64,000 bases of DNA from Metaphire vulgaris (lineage: Eukaryota > Annelida > Clitellata > Crassiclitellata > Megascolecidae): assembly GCA_018105865.1 (NCBI GenBank), contig CM030852.1, positions 12,755,845 to 12,819,844 on the forward strand, given 5' to 3'. The position numbers and the translations under genes are program-made. Position 1 is the stretch's first letter, and each line of letters begins with the position of its first letter. Of this stretch, positions 44,935-56,317 are shown one piece after another. A model generated the notes under the pieces. It saw only the letters and a program-made list of their open reading frames with translations. It was not told the origin of the DNA and did no database searches.

Positions 44935-46500
44935 AAAGTCTGTGAAAAAGGTGCAGAAGCTCTCTTGGCGCCGAGGTGTGTTAATTATAGCAGTGTTACC
45001 TTTTGTACGCGCACCCTCGTTAAATTTCTTAATATTTAAATTTCTGTTGTAGCGCTTTTTAAATCTTAGTTTAATACTTTTGCAACAAGTACAGAGATGT
45101 CATTTCACAATTTTCGAAAACAAATATTGAAGAATTATGGAAAAAATCATGATCCGTTTATAAAGATGCTGGAGCTCTTTTCAACTTAACTTCTAAATTT
45201 TCAGTGGTTTTAGGACAGAAAACTAAATACTAAATAGCACTCCTAAAAATTTTTCCCTTAAAATCAAATTGCCCCCAAATTACGTTATTATTACGGTTAT
45301 TATTATTATTATTATTGAATTATTATTAAAATTATGATTATTATTATTATTATTAAATTATAAATTTAAATCATTGATTAACAATTATAAAAATGACGAT
45401 AACAGAATGATTTCAAGTGATTTAGTTGGCACTATGCTACTAACCTTTTGACAACCACGCTCACCATATGTAGTAACCAAGTTTTTATAGATGACTTTTT
45501 AATTCATTTATTGTTTCAACTGTGTCGATTGAAATAAATAAGCGCCATATAAATTTAAGTTTTAAACTTGTAATCCAGTTCCTTATTATTTTTATAATGC
45601 AAAAGAGATGTAAACAGGCGCCCGCGGCCCGCCTAAAAGAGTTTCGTTTTCCTTTGTGATATCTAGATCCTTGTAGAGACGACGATGGGAAATGAAAGAA
45701 ACAGTAGGCCTAAGTAAGACCCATAAATCGTATTTTGCATTGTAATATCACAATCTTAGTAACAAATTTAATGTCGATTTAGCAATTATAGTGGTTTTAC
45801 ACAGGCTAACTTAGCATTCTAAACCACTTGAAAATCACGTTGTTACTAAACCGGTAGACGTGAGCGCAAGCGACTCCCATGTAAACAGAAATAGTTCGAA
45901 AGTAGTCCGCAAATAAGGAAAAAGGGTAATCCTGTAGTTTAGGTACATAAATTATTTTAGTTATTTTAAATTATATTTATAACATTAAACCCTGTTAACG
46001 CAAAATTATCTTTATTATTTAATACAGTGTAACATAACAGCATCTGTCCTTGTAGTAAAATATAAATTTCGTCAGATTGACGAAGTGATGTTGATGGACG
46101 ACAACATCGTGCATGTATATGCCATTGAAACGGTCAATATTTTCGTAAGACAGCCAACCATAAGAAATTATATCGGAAGGGGGGGAGAATAAATCTCTGA
46201 ATTAATAGCCGCCAGGGGTGCAGCGTTAGGTAAATCAATCAAAAAAACACTTAAAAATGCGCGTTCAATGCAGCCAAACACAAAATATTTTTTCCGTCGT
46301 AAACTGGGGGATTACGGAAAAAGTTCTACGATAGCTTCTCTAGAGAGACATTGAGAGGTGTTTCCGGTCAAAGAAACTTATGTATAGAACCTTGTTAAAG
46401 CGCATTTTCAGACTAGTAATACAGTGTTACATAGCATAGCATCTGTCCAGAATTTAGTAGCCTTTTGTAAATTTATATGGGACTTTTAAACTTAATGCTA
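44935..46500. other. Intergenic with a LINE tail remnant near 45440-45560
   Basis: On the minus strand about 45560-45480 reads a phrase like TVETINELKSHL with the 3' signature near 45440, a faint copy of the LINE end at 24613. (ATT)n lies at about 45296-45360. The region near 45790-45870 carries GTTTTACACAGGCTAACTTAG and CTAAACCACTTG, another tail. No gene recognised. Confidence 0.45.
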
Positions 46501-46504
46501 CGAC

Positions 46505-46935
46505 AAATTAAGTGAACAAATGGTTGGCATGCTCTGGATTGGAAATATATGGGGTTTGCAATCCCCACTTGCCAAAGTCTCGCTTGCAGTTTTCAGCTGC
46601 ATTCCATTGTACACCAGCATCAAGCACATTTAAGATGATGATGTCACCGGATGCGGCACCTGAATTATACCAGGGCTGGCACCATGCACCTGAAAAGTCC
46701 GCAAATGCAGAGGGAGGCTGGCTGGCGATCACGGGGCTTATCCAAAGGATATATTTTTGTATTTTGCTATTTGCCGGGGAGTTACAGCGTACCGGGACAC
46801 TTTTCTCTGTCTTTGATCTTTGGGGCCAAGTATTTAACGGATTCAAAAGTTATTTTGGAAAAATAGGCTATTAAATAATAGAGCCTATTTAAATGGTTTT
46901 AACACAGGCCTCTAAACAACTTGAAATCTCATTAT
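46505..46935 (+). mobile_element. LINE C-terminus, degenerate, with tail
   Basis: The frame ends FDLWGQVFNGFKSYFGKIGY then stop, comparable to VADKWKEVG...LKGYLGKLGY at 24613. The 3' phrase TTTTAACACAGGCCTCTAAAC and AACTTGAAATCTCATTATT follows. It is a divergent 5'-truncated copy. Confidence 0.65.
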
Positions 46936-47140
46936 TTTTCTTGTTGTTGTCTTTCTTGTTGTTCTTTTTCTTGTTGTTCTCTTTCTTCTTGTTGTTCTTC
47001 TTGTTGTTCTTGTTCCTGTTCTGCCTGTTCCTGTTCTTCTTGTTCTTCTTGTTCTTGTTCTTCTTGTTCTTGTTCTTCTTGTTCTTGTTCTTCTTGTTCT
47101 TGTTCTTATTCTTCTTGCTCATGTTGTTGTTTTTCTTGAA
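46935..47140 (+). repeat. TTCTTGTTCTTG hexanucleotide-like array
   Basis: About 200 bp of TTCTTGTTCTTG and TTGTTGTTCTT units, 115 bp upstream of the DNAJC22 start codon. The lysine/asparagine and phenylalanine/leucine ORFs are artefacts. It may sit in or next to the promoter or 5' UTR. Confidence 0.9.
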
Positions 47141-47254
47141 TTTTGTTATTATATCTTTCTATAAATTGCCTTCCAGAAATATCGTTGCTCCTGACTCGCC
47201 TGAATTACGACTGGCTGTGATATCTCCGGTGCCTCTTGACAGCCGAGTCCCGCG

Positions 47255-50200
47255 ATGACCGCCTCCACCGCGCTGACGTATTTCCTCTGGCTGACGGCCG
47301 GCTGTTTTGGCCTTCACCACTTCTATCTCGGTCGGGACCGACATGCCTTCGTCTGGCTGTGGACCCTTGGCGGTCTCGGCGTCGGATGGCTCGCAGAGGT
47401 ATTCTCTCTCCCTCGATACATCCGGGAATCGGACATGGAGTTCCATGTTGCCGCCGAAGCCAAGAGGGCTGACTCGAGGACCGAAAGGAGACCTCCTTTC
47501 AGCATCCGGAGGTTCGTCGGGGAATTGTTCTTTGCGTACTGGATCGGGACTCTAATGTTGGCCGCAGTGCCGGAAGGAATCGACGAGACATGTTATCATG
47601 TTCTGTTATCTTTTCTTGGTCCGACAGGAGTAGCTCTAGGTAATCATTGACAATTTGATCTGATTAGATTGGTGGTTCTTAACATTTTTACGATTATGTA
47701 CCCCTGAAAAAAGATAAGAGAACAAGGGGTACCCCCTACCAGTACACCTTATCTCAGGACAAAAGTTTGTGCTCTGCAGTATTTTGACAAAAATTATGAA
47801 CTGCAACAAACATCTGTTACAGATTATGCACATGCCAGAAAGTGGCATCTTTAGAATTTCTAATTTAGTGCAAAAATTTCTACAGCATTTGTATAGTATA
47901 CAGGATAAATTGTAGTAAAAATCTCTAAACAGACTTTATTTCCGGATTATTGAGTACCCACAACATCCTTCAAGTACCCTTCAATTGGTATGGATACCCC
48001 TGGTTAAAAACCACTGGATTAGATCATTAGATAACACAGATAGTGAAAATACCAGTACGGTCCAGCAGAGATGGGTAATTAATCAATTAGGAAGTAATTG
48101 ATTAGCTAATCGATTAGATGACCAGCTAATTCTAATTGTAATCAATTGGCAAGTTTTATCAGCTAATCGTAATTCTAATCAATTAGAATTTACCTGCTAA
48201 TTCTAATTATGTTTTAATTACATGACAATTAGCCATCCGAGGCAGCCTGAGAATAATGTTGAAACGCATGATCATAGTAATAACGCTGAGATTTTACAGC
48301 TGATAGGGGTGATTGCTGTTGACAACAATATTTTCAACCATTTTCAGCTGCATGTTAGATATTAAATTAGTATTTTAAAACTTGACGTGGTGTTAACTCG
48401 GGGATCTAATTGATATATCTAATTCTAATCAATTTTATGCTAATCAATTGAATTTTAATTGATTAGATTTTTGTCTAATTGTACCCATCTCTGCGGTCCA
48501 GTGGTTGCCACCCACAGAAATTTTTCCATGGGGGGGCAAAGCACAATAGTTAATGGTTATTTTTCAAGATATATCAATTTTACAGTTAAATTAGTTTTCA
48601 AGATATTCAATTCCACAGTTGTTAGCTAAAGTTAAGCTTCATAGCTTCACTTTATGTATCAGTATTGTTTTAGTGTGAAAATATTAGTTAAACAGTGTTT
48701 ATTCTATCCCCCTTGACATGGGGGCAAGGTCTAAGTCTCCAAAAACCTTGACAAGCAAAAAAAAGGTTATCTCCCTTTCAAAATGTGGTGACAAGCAAAA
48801 AAGGTCATCCTTCCAACCTTCCTAATATTTTTTGCTCTTCTCAAATGCCCTGGCAAGCAAAATAATTGTCGTCCTTACATTTTTACCCCTCTCCGAAAAA
48901 GTAAAAGCCCCCATCGTCACACTTGTGGGGATTCCCCCAGAGAAGGCCTAGAATAAACACTGTTAGTTAAAGCCAGAATATCCAGAGTTTGAAATGTGAG
49001 TTTGAATGCATGCTTGTTTGTTTGTTGATGCAACAATTGTAGCCATACACACAGTGGCCAACATTGGCCTGGAGCAGTGTGACTTGGTCCTGTGTTTCGT
49101 GTTTTCTTACTCGGTGCTACCGCCGATGCTTTTATTTCCTGCTAAGCACGCGGTCGAAATCCTATTGAACGGGATCCTTGTCACGGCGCTCGCAGTCAAC
49201 TACAACCCAATGTCGGCCGAAGATGACGATGAAGAAGCAGACAGGGAAGCGAAGAGGTTTTCAGTAAGATGAAGAATTCTAATTATGTGTTCTTATCACG
49301 GGCATAGCGATGGGGGTATATCGGTATATATACGCCCCCCCAAAAAAATCAGACTACCCTAAAATTTTCAATGTGTTTTAAGATTTTCAAAGGTTTTAAA
49401 GATTTATACCCCTGCCCCTAAATCACATTATACCCCCAAATAAAATTTCTGGCTATGCCCCTTGTTCTTACCTAATTTAGTTTGTCACGAGCCTGTTATC
49501 CACTTTAATCCAAACCACAAAGACTGACATTGCGAAAGCAGATTTGATTTTACTTCAGCACCAAAGTGTTAGACTTTTATCAGGGGAATGGATTATAAGG
49601 AGTTAGGGACCATCCATATAGTACATATGCACTGAGGGGGGAACAGCTGGGTGTTGGATTTAGAAGATTTTGCATATGTACAATGTGCAAACGGGGGTTG
49701 AAAATATGCCTTTATTGCTTACGTACTATATGGATGAGCCCTTATAAGATCATTACGGTATCGATGTTTTAAATGTAGGTTTGAAATTTTAAAAGCGCTT
49801 GCTAGCATTTCATGTTAAAAACATTGACCAAGAAAGTTGGAAGCCTTACAACATTCACAATTGAACCCAGACCGGGGATATTTTTACACCCCCAACACTC
49901 TCCCAATTTGAGAGACCGACACCCCCCCAACGCCTCTTCACAATCTCAGGTATGTGATGACCTTTTTTATTTTGTTTGTCAGACTTTTTTGGCAGGGGAC
50001 CCCAGGATTTACGGACATACCCCAATTGATAATCCTAGAAAAAATAACCCTGACCCTGTCTTTCTCTCTGATTTTCCAGGTGTCTTACCTTCTACGGGTT
50101 TGGTCGCGTCGTGAAAGCGCTACCGCCGAACGAAACCCGCCAAACACAACATCTGCTGGCGATTGGCGGTCATCGTCGGGTTTTCTGCGGTTCTGCTCGG

Positions 50201-51179
50201 CAGCCTCGCGGCAGCCATCTACTTCAACGCCCGCATAAAGACAGACTACGGGGAGGAGATCCTGGTTAGGGAGGCACTGGCAAACTTCTTCAAGTCGCCC
50301 GCCTGGCTGCGGATCCAGGACACGATGGCGATGATGGTGGACAAACTGAAGCATGGCGGACTTTCGGAATTCTTAGCCTACCTGACCAAGTCTCTGGATC
50401 CAGAGGGAGAACTAAATGCATATGAGGTACCAGTAGTTCTTGTACCCTTAGCAGGTTCTATGTATGGGGCTGTCCATCAATTACGTGAAAAAATTTTTCA
50501 GTAGTTTTTGACGCTCCTTTGACCCCCAGATGAAATTATGTCAAAACTTTGAACTCCTCCCCTACAAGCCAAAAAAATTTTATACGGCTGGCTTTTATGC
50601 ACTAAAATGGAATTATGGAATTTAATTTTATTATTTATCAATGAAATTGTTGACGTCAATTTATCTTGATCCCTCTGTCGACAAGTGTCAAACTTTTTCA
50701 AACCCCCTCCCTATTTTGTTGACGTAATTAATGGACAGCCCCTATGGATAAAACGACCCTTTGAATAAAATGACCTCAACCTTTTGGTTATGGCTATTTC
50801 AAATTTAGCTCATTAAGCACCTAAGAATAATGTACTGTACTACCGTACTTTTGAAAGCACTATACTACTGTACTTTTGAAAGCACTATACTACTGTACTT
50901 TTGAAAGCACTATACTACTGTACTTTTGAAAGCACTGTATAAATTCACGAGATCTTACTTACTTAGGTTTTGAAATTACCGCAAACCGCGACGGAAAGAG
51001 ACATAAATGAGCAATACAAGAAACTCGTAAGACAATATCATCCCGACAGATTTCCCAACGTCGACCTCGAGGAGAAGAAAAAGATCGAAAATCGTTTCAT
51101 CGAGATACAACAGGCGTACGAGACAGTATCGAAGATCAAGGCCAGGAGAATGTTGAAGAATAGGAAGACTGAATTGTAG
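47255..51179 (+). CDS. DNAJC22: DnaJ homolog subfamily C member 22, four exons
   Basis: Exons 47255-47639, 49043-49263, 50118-50426 and 50967-51179 give 375 residues (family about 340). The N-terminus LTYFLWLTAGCFGLHHFYLG is the TM2-like segment; further membrane helices are in exon 2 (VLCFVFSYSVLPPMLLF) and exon 3 (VIVGFSAVLLGSLAAAIYF). The C-terminal J domain begins VLKLPQTATERDINEQYKKL and holds the HPD motif at 330-332 that stimulates Hsp70 ATPase. A membrane co-chaperone with a C-terminal J domain is diagnostic for DNAJC22 (fly wurst), linked to clathrin-mediated endocytosis. Phases agree at junctions 1 and 3. Junction 2 is uncertain: the obvious acceptor TTTTCCAG at 50079 would reach a stop in the needed frame, so I use AAAG/CGC at 50117. 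Introns are filled by MITEs. Start ATG is the first in frame before the TM2 segment. Confidence 0.88.
47670..48016 (+). mobile_element. hAT-like MITE, family CAGTGGTTCTTAAC
   Basis: The ends TGGTGGTTCTTAAC and GGTTAAAAACCACTG are flanked by a perfect 8-bp duplication GATTAGAT (47662-47669, 48017-48024). It starts 30 bases after the exon 1 donor of DNAJC22. Confidence 0.88.
48066..48493. mobile_element. hAT-like MITE, family CAGAGATGGGTA
   Basis: CAGAGATGGGTA and TACCCATCTCTG are exact inverted repeats with a perfect 8-bp duplication CGGTCCAG (48058-48065, 48494-48501). The core is made of AATTGATTAG-type palindromes. Confidence 0.93.
48693..48962. mobile_element. hAT-like MITE, family CAGTGTTTATTCTAG, second copy
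   Basis: CAGTGTTTATTCTAT and CTAGAATAAACACTG are flanked by TTAGTTAA (48684-48691, 48963-48970). The core has three GACAAGCAAAAA or GGCAAGCAAAA motifs. It is inside DNAJC22 intron 1, 80 bases before exon 2. Confidence 0.88.
49299..49460 (+). mobile_element. MITE, family CAGGGGCGTAGC
   Basis: The termini CACGGGCATAGC and GCTATGCCCC are flanked by TGTTCTTA on both sides. The core matches the split copy at 39156-39675. DNAJC22 intron 2. Confidence 0.8.
49606..49741. mobile_element. Harbinger-like MITE, GGGACCATCCATATAGTAC
   Basis: GGGACCATCCATATAGTACA and its counterpart GTACTATATGGATGAGCCC are near-exact inverted repeats, flanked by the trinucleotide TTA on both sides. A 3-bp TTA duplication is typical of PIF/Harbinger elements. 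136 bp, no ORF. Confidence 0.75.
49873..50052 (+). mobile_element. MITE, family CAGGGATNTTTT, eroded
   Basis: The core TTTTTACACCCCCAACACTC ... GATAATCCTAGAAAAAATAA, then CCCTG matches 28568-28741. The target duplication is unclear. Its right end lies 27 bases before the pyrimidine-rich acceptor at 50079, which may matter for exon 3 splicing. Confidence 0.7.
50466..50742. mobile_element. MITE, GGGGCTGTCCATTAATTACG family
   Basis: GGGGCTGTCCATCAATTACG at the left and CGTAATTAATGGACAGCCCC at the right are inverted repeats, with TAT on both flanks. It begins 40 bases after the DNAJC22 exon 3 donor. ORFs within are noncoding. Confidence 0.85.
50838..50938 (+). repeat. Four 25-bp tandem repeats
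   Basis: The unit ACTACTGTACTTTTGAAAGC plus ACTAT recurs four times with one or two changes. It sits in DNAJC22 intron 3 just upstream of the last exon, next to a short element end with CTTACTTACTTAG that also provides the splice acceptor. Confidence 0.85.
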
Positions 51180-51926
51180 AATGAAATGCTCAAATAAACT
51201 CTAAAGATACCATTTGAAAGATCAAGGATAATCCTACCAATTATTTTGAAATAATTAATTTCCAATACAATCATGTTAAAATGAAAAAATGTTACTGTAA
51301 TTCATGCTGATGTTCTCATAATGTCTTCTGTTTTTTAATTTATTTTGTTTTTGTTTTGACTTTTTGTGTTCAGCTGCAACTAGTGCGAAATAAAGATATA
51401 CAGTTTGTAATAGGATTTCTAAACACATTGTGTTGTGTGTGTGACAGTTACATTTCTGAGTTGTGTTTGCTGGACATTTGTATCCCAAGCATTTCAAATT
51501 CAATAACTAAGATATGCATTGCAAATTATCTATTATCAATTATTATTATTAAAATTAGATTTCTTGTATGAAGACTGACTTTTGAAAGTGCTATATGAAT
51601 TCACGCGATTTTACTTTCATTAAGCCCACTATCTTCTAGCAGGGGCGTCGTTTGAGGGCAGGGGGACTGTGCCCCCAGGAAATGAAAAAAATAATGTATA
51701 ATATATTAAATAAATAAATGTGAAATTTACAAAATTGGCAAAAATATCAAAAACTTGCAAATTGGCCCAAAATTTGCCAAATGGACAAAAATTTTCCAAA
51801 TAATTATCTTGCCCCCCAAGAAAAGTGTGAAATGACGCTCCTCCATGGCTTCTAGCTAACTCAGTCTAACTGAAATTATTGATTTATATACCATATATAT
51901 ATCAATATATATTATTATTATTTTAT

Positions 51927-51996
<70 letters not shown>

Positions 51997-53362
51997 CATC
52001 TGTGCATGTTATGTTATTAATGTGTATGCACTTTAGTCATCTGTAGATGAAAAATATGACCACCCATCGTCAGTGTTTAATCTAGACTCTGTAATCCGAG
52101 GGAAACTGACAAAGCCGGGGGAAAATCAGCTAGGGGCTGCTGTTAGTTGATGTAGTATGCCAAAATTTAAGGGGGGAATTTGAAATTTCCGGGTGGCGGA
52201 GGGGGAAGGAAAGGCATTTCCATCTTCAAAGTGAAACAAAAGAGGAGTTTCAGAAGATGAAATTAAAAACCGTCCCATCTGCAGTGTTGCGCCACAGTTG
52301 CATGCACACCAAATCCAAATTTGAGCTGTTAGGAAAGATCACTTGTAAAATGATTGATCAAGGAGAGAAAATCTAAGATCAAGATCAAAGATCACTAGAG
52401 TATAAATGATCTAAGATCAAGATCGCTTTAAAATGATCTAAGATCAAAGATCAACAAATATAGTTATTATGCATGTATGACCAGATACAAATGCGATTTT
52501 TGGGAAAACAGGACAATTTTATCAACTAACTGTCAGTTCACAGTCAGTGTTGAACATGGGTTCAACTCCCCAACCCCAGACAACTGTTTCCAACCCTGCC
52601 CATCTGTTCACCAAAGTGACCAAACAATAGAGGAGATTCAGAAGATGAACTCTAAAAAACTTATATTAAACGTCCTAATCTAAACTAATGTTAAACTTCT
52701 ATAGCGCCACGTCATAATGCATACGAGCATCAACCGATGGCACACCAAATCCAAATCATTAAAGATCCGGGTCAAATCCAGGGTATCCGGCCGGACAAAC
52801 GGGTGACAGTCTATGGTGGATAAGACATTGACTGTCAAAACAAGTACCCCGTAGGCTTCAAGTGAAAATGGGAATTCCTCAGTCACGTAGTTTGATCCTG
52901 AGTTTCGTTTTCGTTATTCGTCTGCGAGAGCTCGATGCACTTTTGCATTTACTGTAGACAGTTGTCAAGGTAACTCGTTTAATATACACGCGTACTTCGA
53001 ACTTTATATTATATTAATGCTGCTGCATGACTTTTCAAGCGATAGAACACTTAGGCTACCAGTGCCAGTGGCGGATTTACCACGTTACAAATGGTACATC
53101 GATTGGTACCGTCAATAATAGGCAAAATACCGGACAGTTCGGTTAAAAACCGGACATCTGGCAACCTTGGGACTTGCAACTAGGTTTATGAGACTTGTTT
53201 CATCTTTTTCCTCATTGTGTCTATTATTAATAGTTATTATTCATTTCCCTCATTATGTCAGGTATAGTGTACTAAAATCACCTTCAAGTTTTGAATTTCT
53301 AAAACAATATTGAGATCTGAAAATATTGGCTAAGACACAAATATTCAAGTTCAAGAACTGAA
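51180..53362. other. Intergenic between DNAJC22 and the RING protein
   Basis: Contents: (AT)n at about 51926-51993; a CAGTGTTTAATCTAG MITE left end from 52072 with core to about 52215 but no clear right end; a GATCAAGATC-type repeated phrase at 52360-52450; a retroelement tail with CTTCTATAGCGCCACGTCA at about 52695-52840. No exon recognised. AATAAA at about 51193 is a possible poly(A) signal for DNAJC22. Confidence 0.5.
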
Positions 53363-53370
53363 AATATATG

Positions 53371-53572
53371 CAGGGTGCGATTTGTGACCTGGAGCAGTGA
53401 GGGGGGGATATGTCGAGCTTGGGGTGGGGATGTAAAGTTGTTGGAAACTGTCAAATTTTTACCAAGCAGTAAAAGAAGGGGGATGTAGTGGTGGGGATGC
53501 AGCAGTAGGGGATGCAGTTGGGCAGTGGCGGGGGGGGGAGATTCCCCCTTCCCCTCCACAAATCGCGCCCTG
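53371..53572. mobile_element. hAT-like MITE, family CAGGGYGCGATTTGT
   Basis: CAGGGTGCGATTTGT and ACAAATCGCGCCCTG are near-exact inverted repeats with a perfect 8-bp duplication AATATATG (53363-53370, 53573-53580). It is 138 bases upstream of the RING protein ATG. Confidence 0.92.
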
Positions 53573-53709
53573 AATATATGATTGTTCCATGAGATGCTTA
53601 TGTCGTTATATTATAATTCACATTTTAACAGAAACTGATTTCCGTTTAGTATTTAAATAATACAATTTATTTTATTTCATAGCTGTTGGTTTAAATTTGA
53701 TCATATAAA

Positions 53710-55077
53710 ATGGCAGGCAGAAATTCTGCTAGTGCGGCTGATTGTGCGTTGTGTCTCTGTGACTACGAGGATCCTCGGGTTTTGCCAGTTTGTGGTCATT
53801 CGTTTTGCCTGAAGTGCATCAAGAAAAGTGCCAAAAGCAACAGCCTGGAGGTGGAGTGTCCTCTGTGTAGAAAACGATCACCAGTTACAAGTGGAGGTTT
53901 TGAAGGATTGCCAATTAACTATGCTCTGATTTCATTGCTACTTAATTTGAGTCCTGTGAGTACCAAAGGTACTATTGGTACCGATATTAATAGTGTTTTG
54001 TGTTCGAAGCATAAGGGTGAAGAAATGATTATTGCCTGCATTGACTGCTGGACACCCCTTTGCATGAGATGCTATGAGGAAGCTCACAGAAAACATCGCA
54101 TGTCTTCAGTCAGGAAATTTGTAGCAGACACTATTACAAAGTTTCAGAGTGATGGTAAAGACATAAATATTAAACTTACCCAAGTGGAAAGTCTAAAAGA
54201 CAAGTTAGAAGGCAATAAAGCCAAGTTTCTTAATGAAATAACAGAGCAGGAACTGGCTATCAATGAAGAATGTGCATCATTGAAAATACTTATTGAGCGT
54301 GAGAGGAGTAAACTTGTGGAAGAACTGACGATGATTAAAGAGTCGGTCTTGAAAAACATTGAGAAGCGCGTTCAAGAATTTGAATTTCAATGCCAAGAGT
54401 TGAGAAGTTTGAATACCAGAATTCAGGAAATGACAAAAGTAACTGGAGCTGGAGTGAACATGGCTGTCATAGCTCAGCTGAAAGAAATCAAAGAAAGACT
54501 GGACGATACAACTACCGGTATTACTAAAATTGAATTTGAAGGGCCAAATTCAGTTGTCAAATTTCTACCAACGGGTTTTCAGGATTCAATAAAGAAGAGT
54601 TCTACTTCCGAACATCTCAACATAATTGGAAGACTTCAGCTAAATCCTGTCTATAGTGAGTATAAAATCGCATATTGTTTCAATTTTTAAAAATAAAAAA
54701 ATAAGTATTCATTAAACTTGACACTAGTCTTTTGTTTCTGGGACTTTAGGGGAGGTGCAACACTCTGTTACTGATCTTTCATAGTGGTTCTCACACAGGG
54801 CAGACCCTACTGAACCACTTTAAACCTTGTTATATTATTCTTATATTATATTATATATTATTTCAAACAGTACTTTTGCTTTAGGATCCTATGTTGAAAT
54901 CATTTATGCTGATATATTTCCAAAGTGGAAACCTTTGTGCAGTACTGTAATATTACATACGTTGCATCCTTACAGATACTGCTTCATTAGAAATTTAACG
55001 TAAAAATGTTTATAGATAATAATAATAATGGTAATAATAATAATGATAATGAAAATAATAATAATGATGATAATAAC

Positions 55078-55118
<41 letters not shown>

Positions 55119-56317
55119 AAATAATAATAATAATTAATAATAGGGTTAAGAGTGGTTCAGTAGGATCTGCTGTGTGAGAAACCACTATGTTCCACCCATC
55201 CATTCATTCACATTATGGTCTTTCTGAGTAATGTCATTCTTTGGCCTCTTGTCCTTTAGTAGGTTTTTCCTGTATTTTCTCTTTCTTAGTTTTATTGTCT
55301 TTGAGACTACAAAGATAAAATCATAATGTTTGTAAATTCTGCTGTGGATGAAATTATCTTATTTGTCTTGAAACCACTTTAAAGCAGATGTCTCCTTGTT
55401 CTGTTTCAGGAAAGAACAGAGATCAATGGTGTGAAGAGGTATTCCCAGTCTCTAGTTACTGTATTACATAATTGGTTAACAATTATATTACAATAACAAT
55501 TACAATTGGTTAACAATAATTGGTTACAATTTGCAATTGGTTAACAATTAACAAAACGGTCCGTCCACTAGTTCCATATTTTGTTAAGTTAAACATTATT
55601 CATTTATTAAACTCTTCAAAACATTGTTTGCTATGAACATCAATCTAAAAGTGGTTTAAGTTCACATTAAAGCTGTTAAACTTACATTAATATTAGTATT
55701 AATGTTACTTATAGACATTGATTTACATAATGATTTATTGAAATTTTTTCAGCCATTTTGAAAAGATGTATGCAATGAGTCTATTTAGTTGTGTAATATT
55801 TTTTGCCTTCCCATATTTACCTTATAATAATAATAATGTGATTTAAAGTGTGGTTTAGGAGGCTAAATAAGCCCGTGTGAAACTTGACCCTAGCCAAACA
55901 ACATTTAACATGGTTTCTCATTTGTTGATTTTTCCATTTCAGGAGCCATTTGACTCGGTTCAATTTACCATTCCGCCAATGTATTTCACCAGTCGACATG
56001 ATACGGAAGAGAAGCTTAAAAACTTAGCAAATGGTGATGCATTTGTAGTAAATCCGGATAAAAGTGTGACATTGATTCCAGACAGCTATGTCGACGGATT
56101 GAAAATCGTTAAACTCATCTGTGAATCAAAGCAAGAAACAGAATTGCAAATCACGGCTGAGAGAGGGCTTGCGATGCCAAAAACGACAGCGGCAACAGTG
56201 GGCAAAGAGGCGTTACAAAATGGACCCGAAAATAAAGATGCATCGGACAGACCTCTGAAAAGAAATTTTCCGCCGTTTAAGATGCTGAGGCGGACGCCTC
56301 AAACCAATCCATCATAG
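53710..56317 (+). CDS. RING/B-box/coiled-coil (TRIM-type) E3 ligase candidate, three exons
   Basis: Exons 53710-54655, 55410-55438 (29-nt microexon) and 55943-56317 join in phase to give 449 residues. RING finger: Cys12, Cys15, Cys28, His30, Cys33, Cys36, Cys50, Cys53. B-box 2: Cys98, His101, Cys110, Cys113, Cys118, Cys121 and two His. Residues about 140-270 are a charged coiled coil (for example IERERSKLVEELTMIKES). The tail after exon 2 (EPFDSVQFTIPPMYFTSRHD) is not SPRY, NHL or filamin. RING plus B-box plus coiled coil marks the TRIM family of ubiquitin ligases; substrate and orthology unknown. The donor TATA/GTGAGT is strong; reading through it gives a short alternative C-terminus ending at 54690. 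The microexon (acceptor TGTTTCAG, donor GAG/GTATTC) is needed to restore frame, which is strong support for it. Confidence 0.85.
54765..55205. mobile_element. Two LINE 3' tails in intron 1 of the RING gene
   Basis: 54783-54860 carries GGTTCTCACACAGGGCAGACCCTACTGAACCACTTTAAACC then an (ATT)-type tail. 55018-55190 is the mirror: (AAT)n followed by GGTTCAGTAGGATCTGCTGT and GTGTGAGAAACCACTATG. They are opposite-facing truncated copies of one family. Confidence 0.65.

Noticed and set aside
46889..47122. Lys/Asn-rich 77-residue ORF upstream of DNAJC22
   Set aside because: It is the reverse reading of the TTCTTG array.
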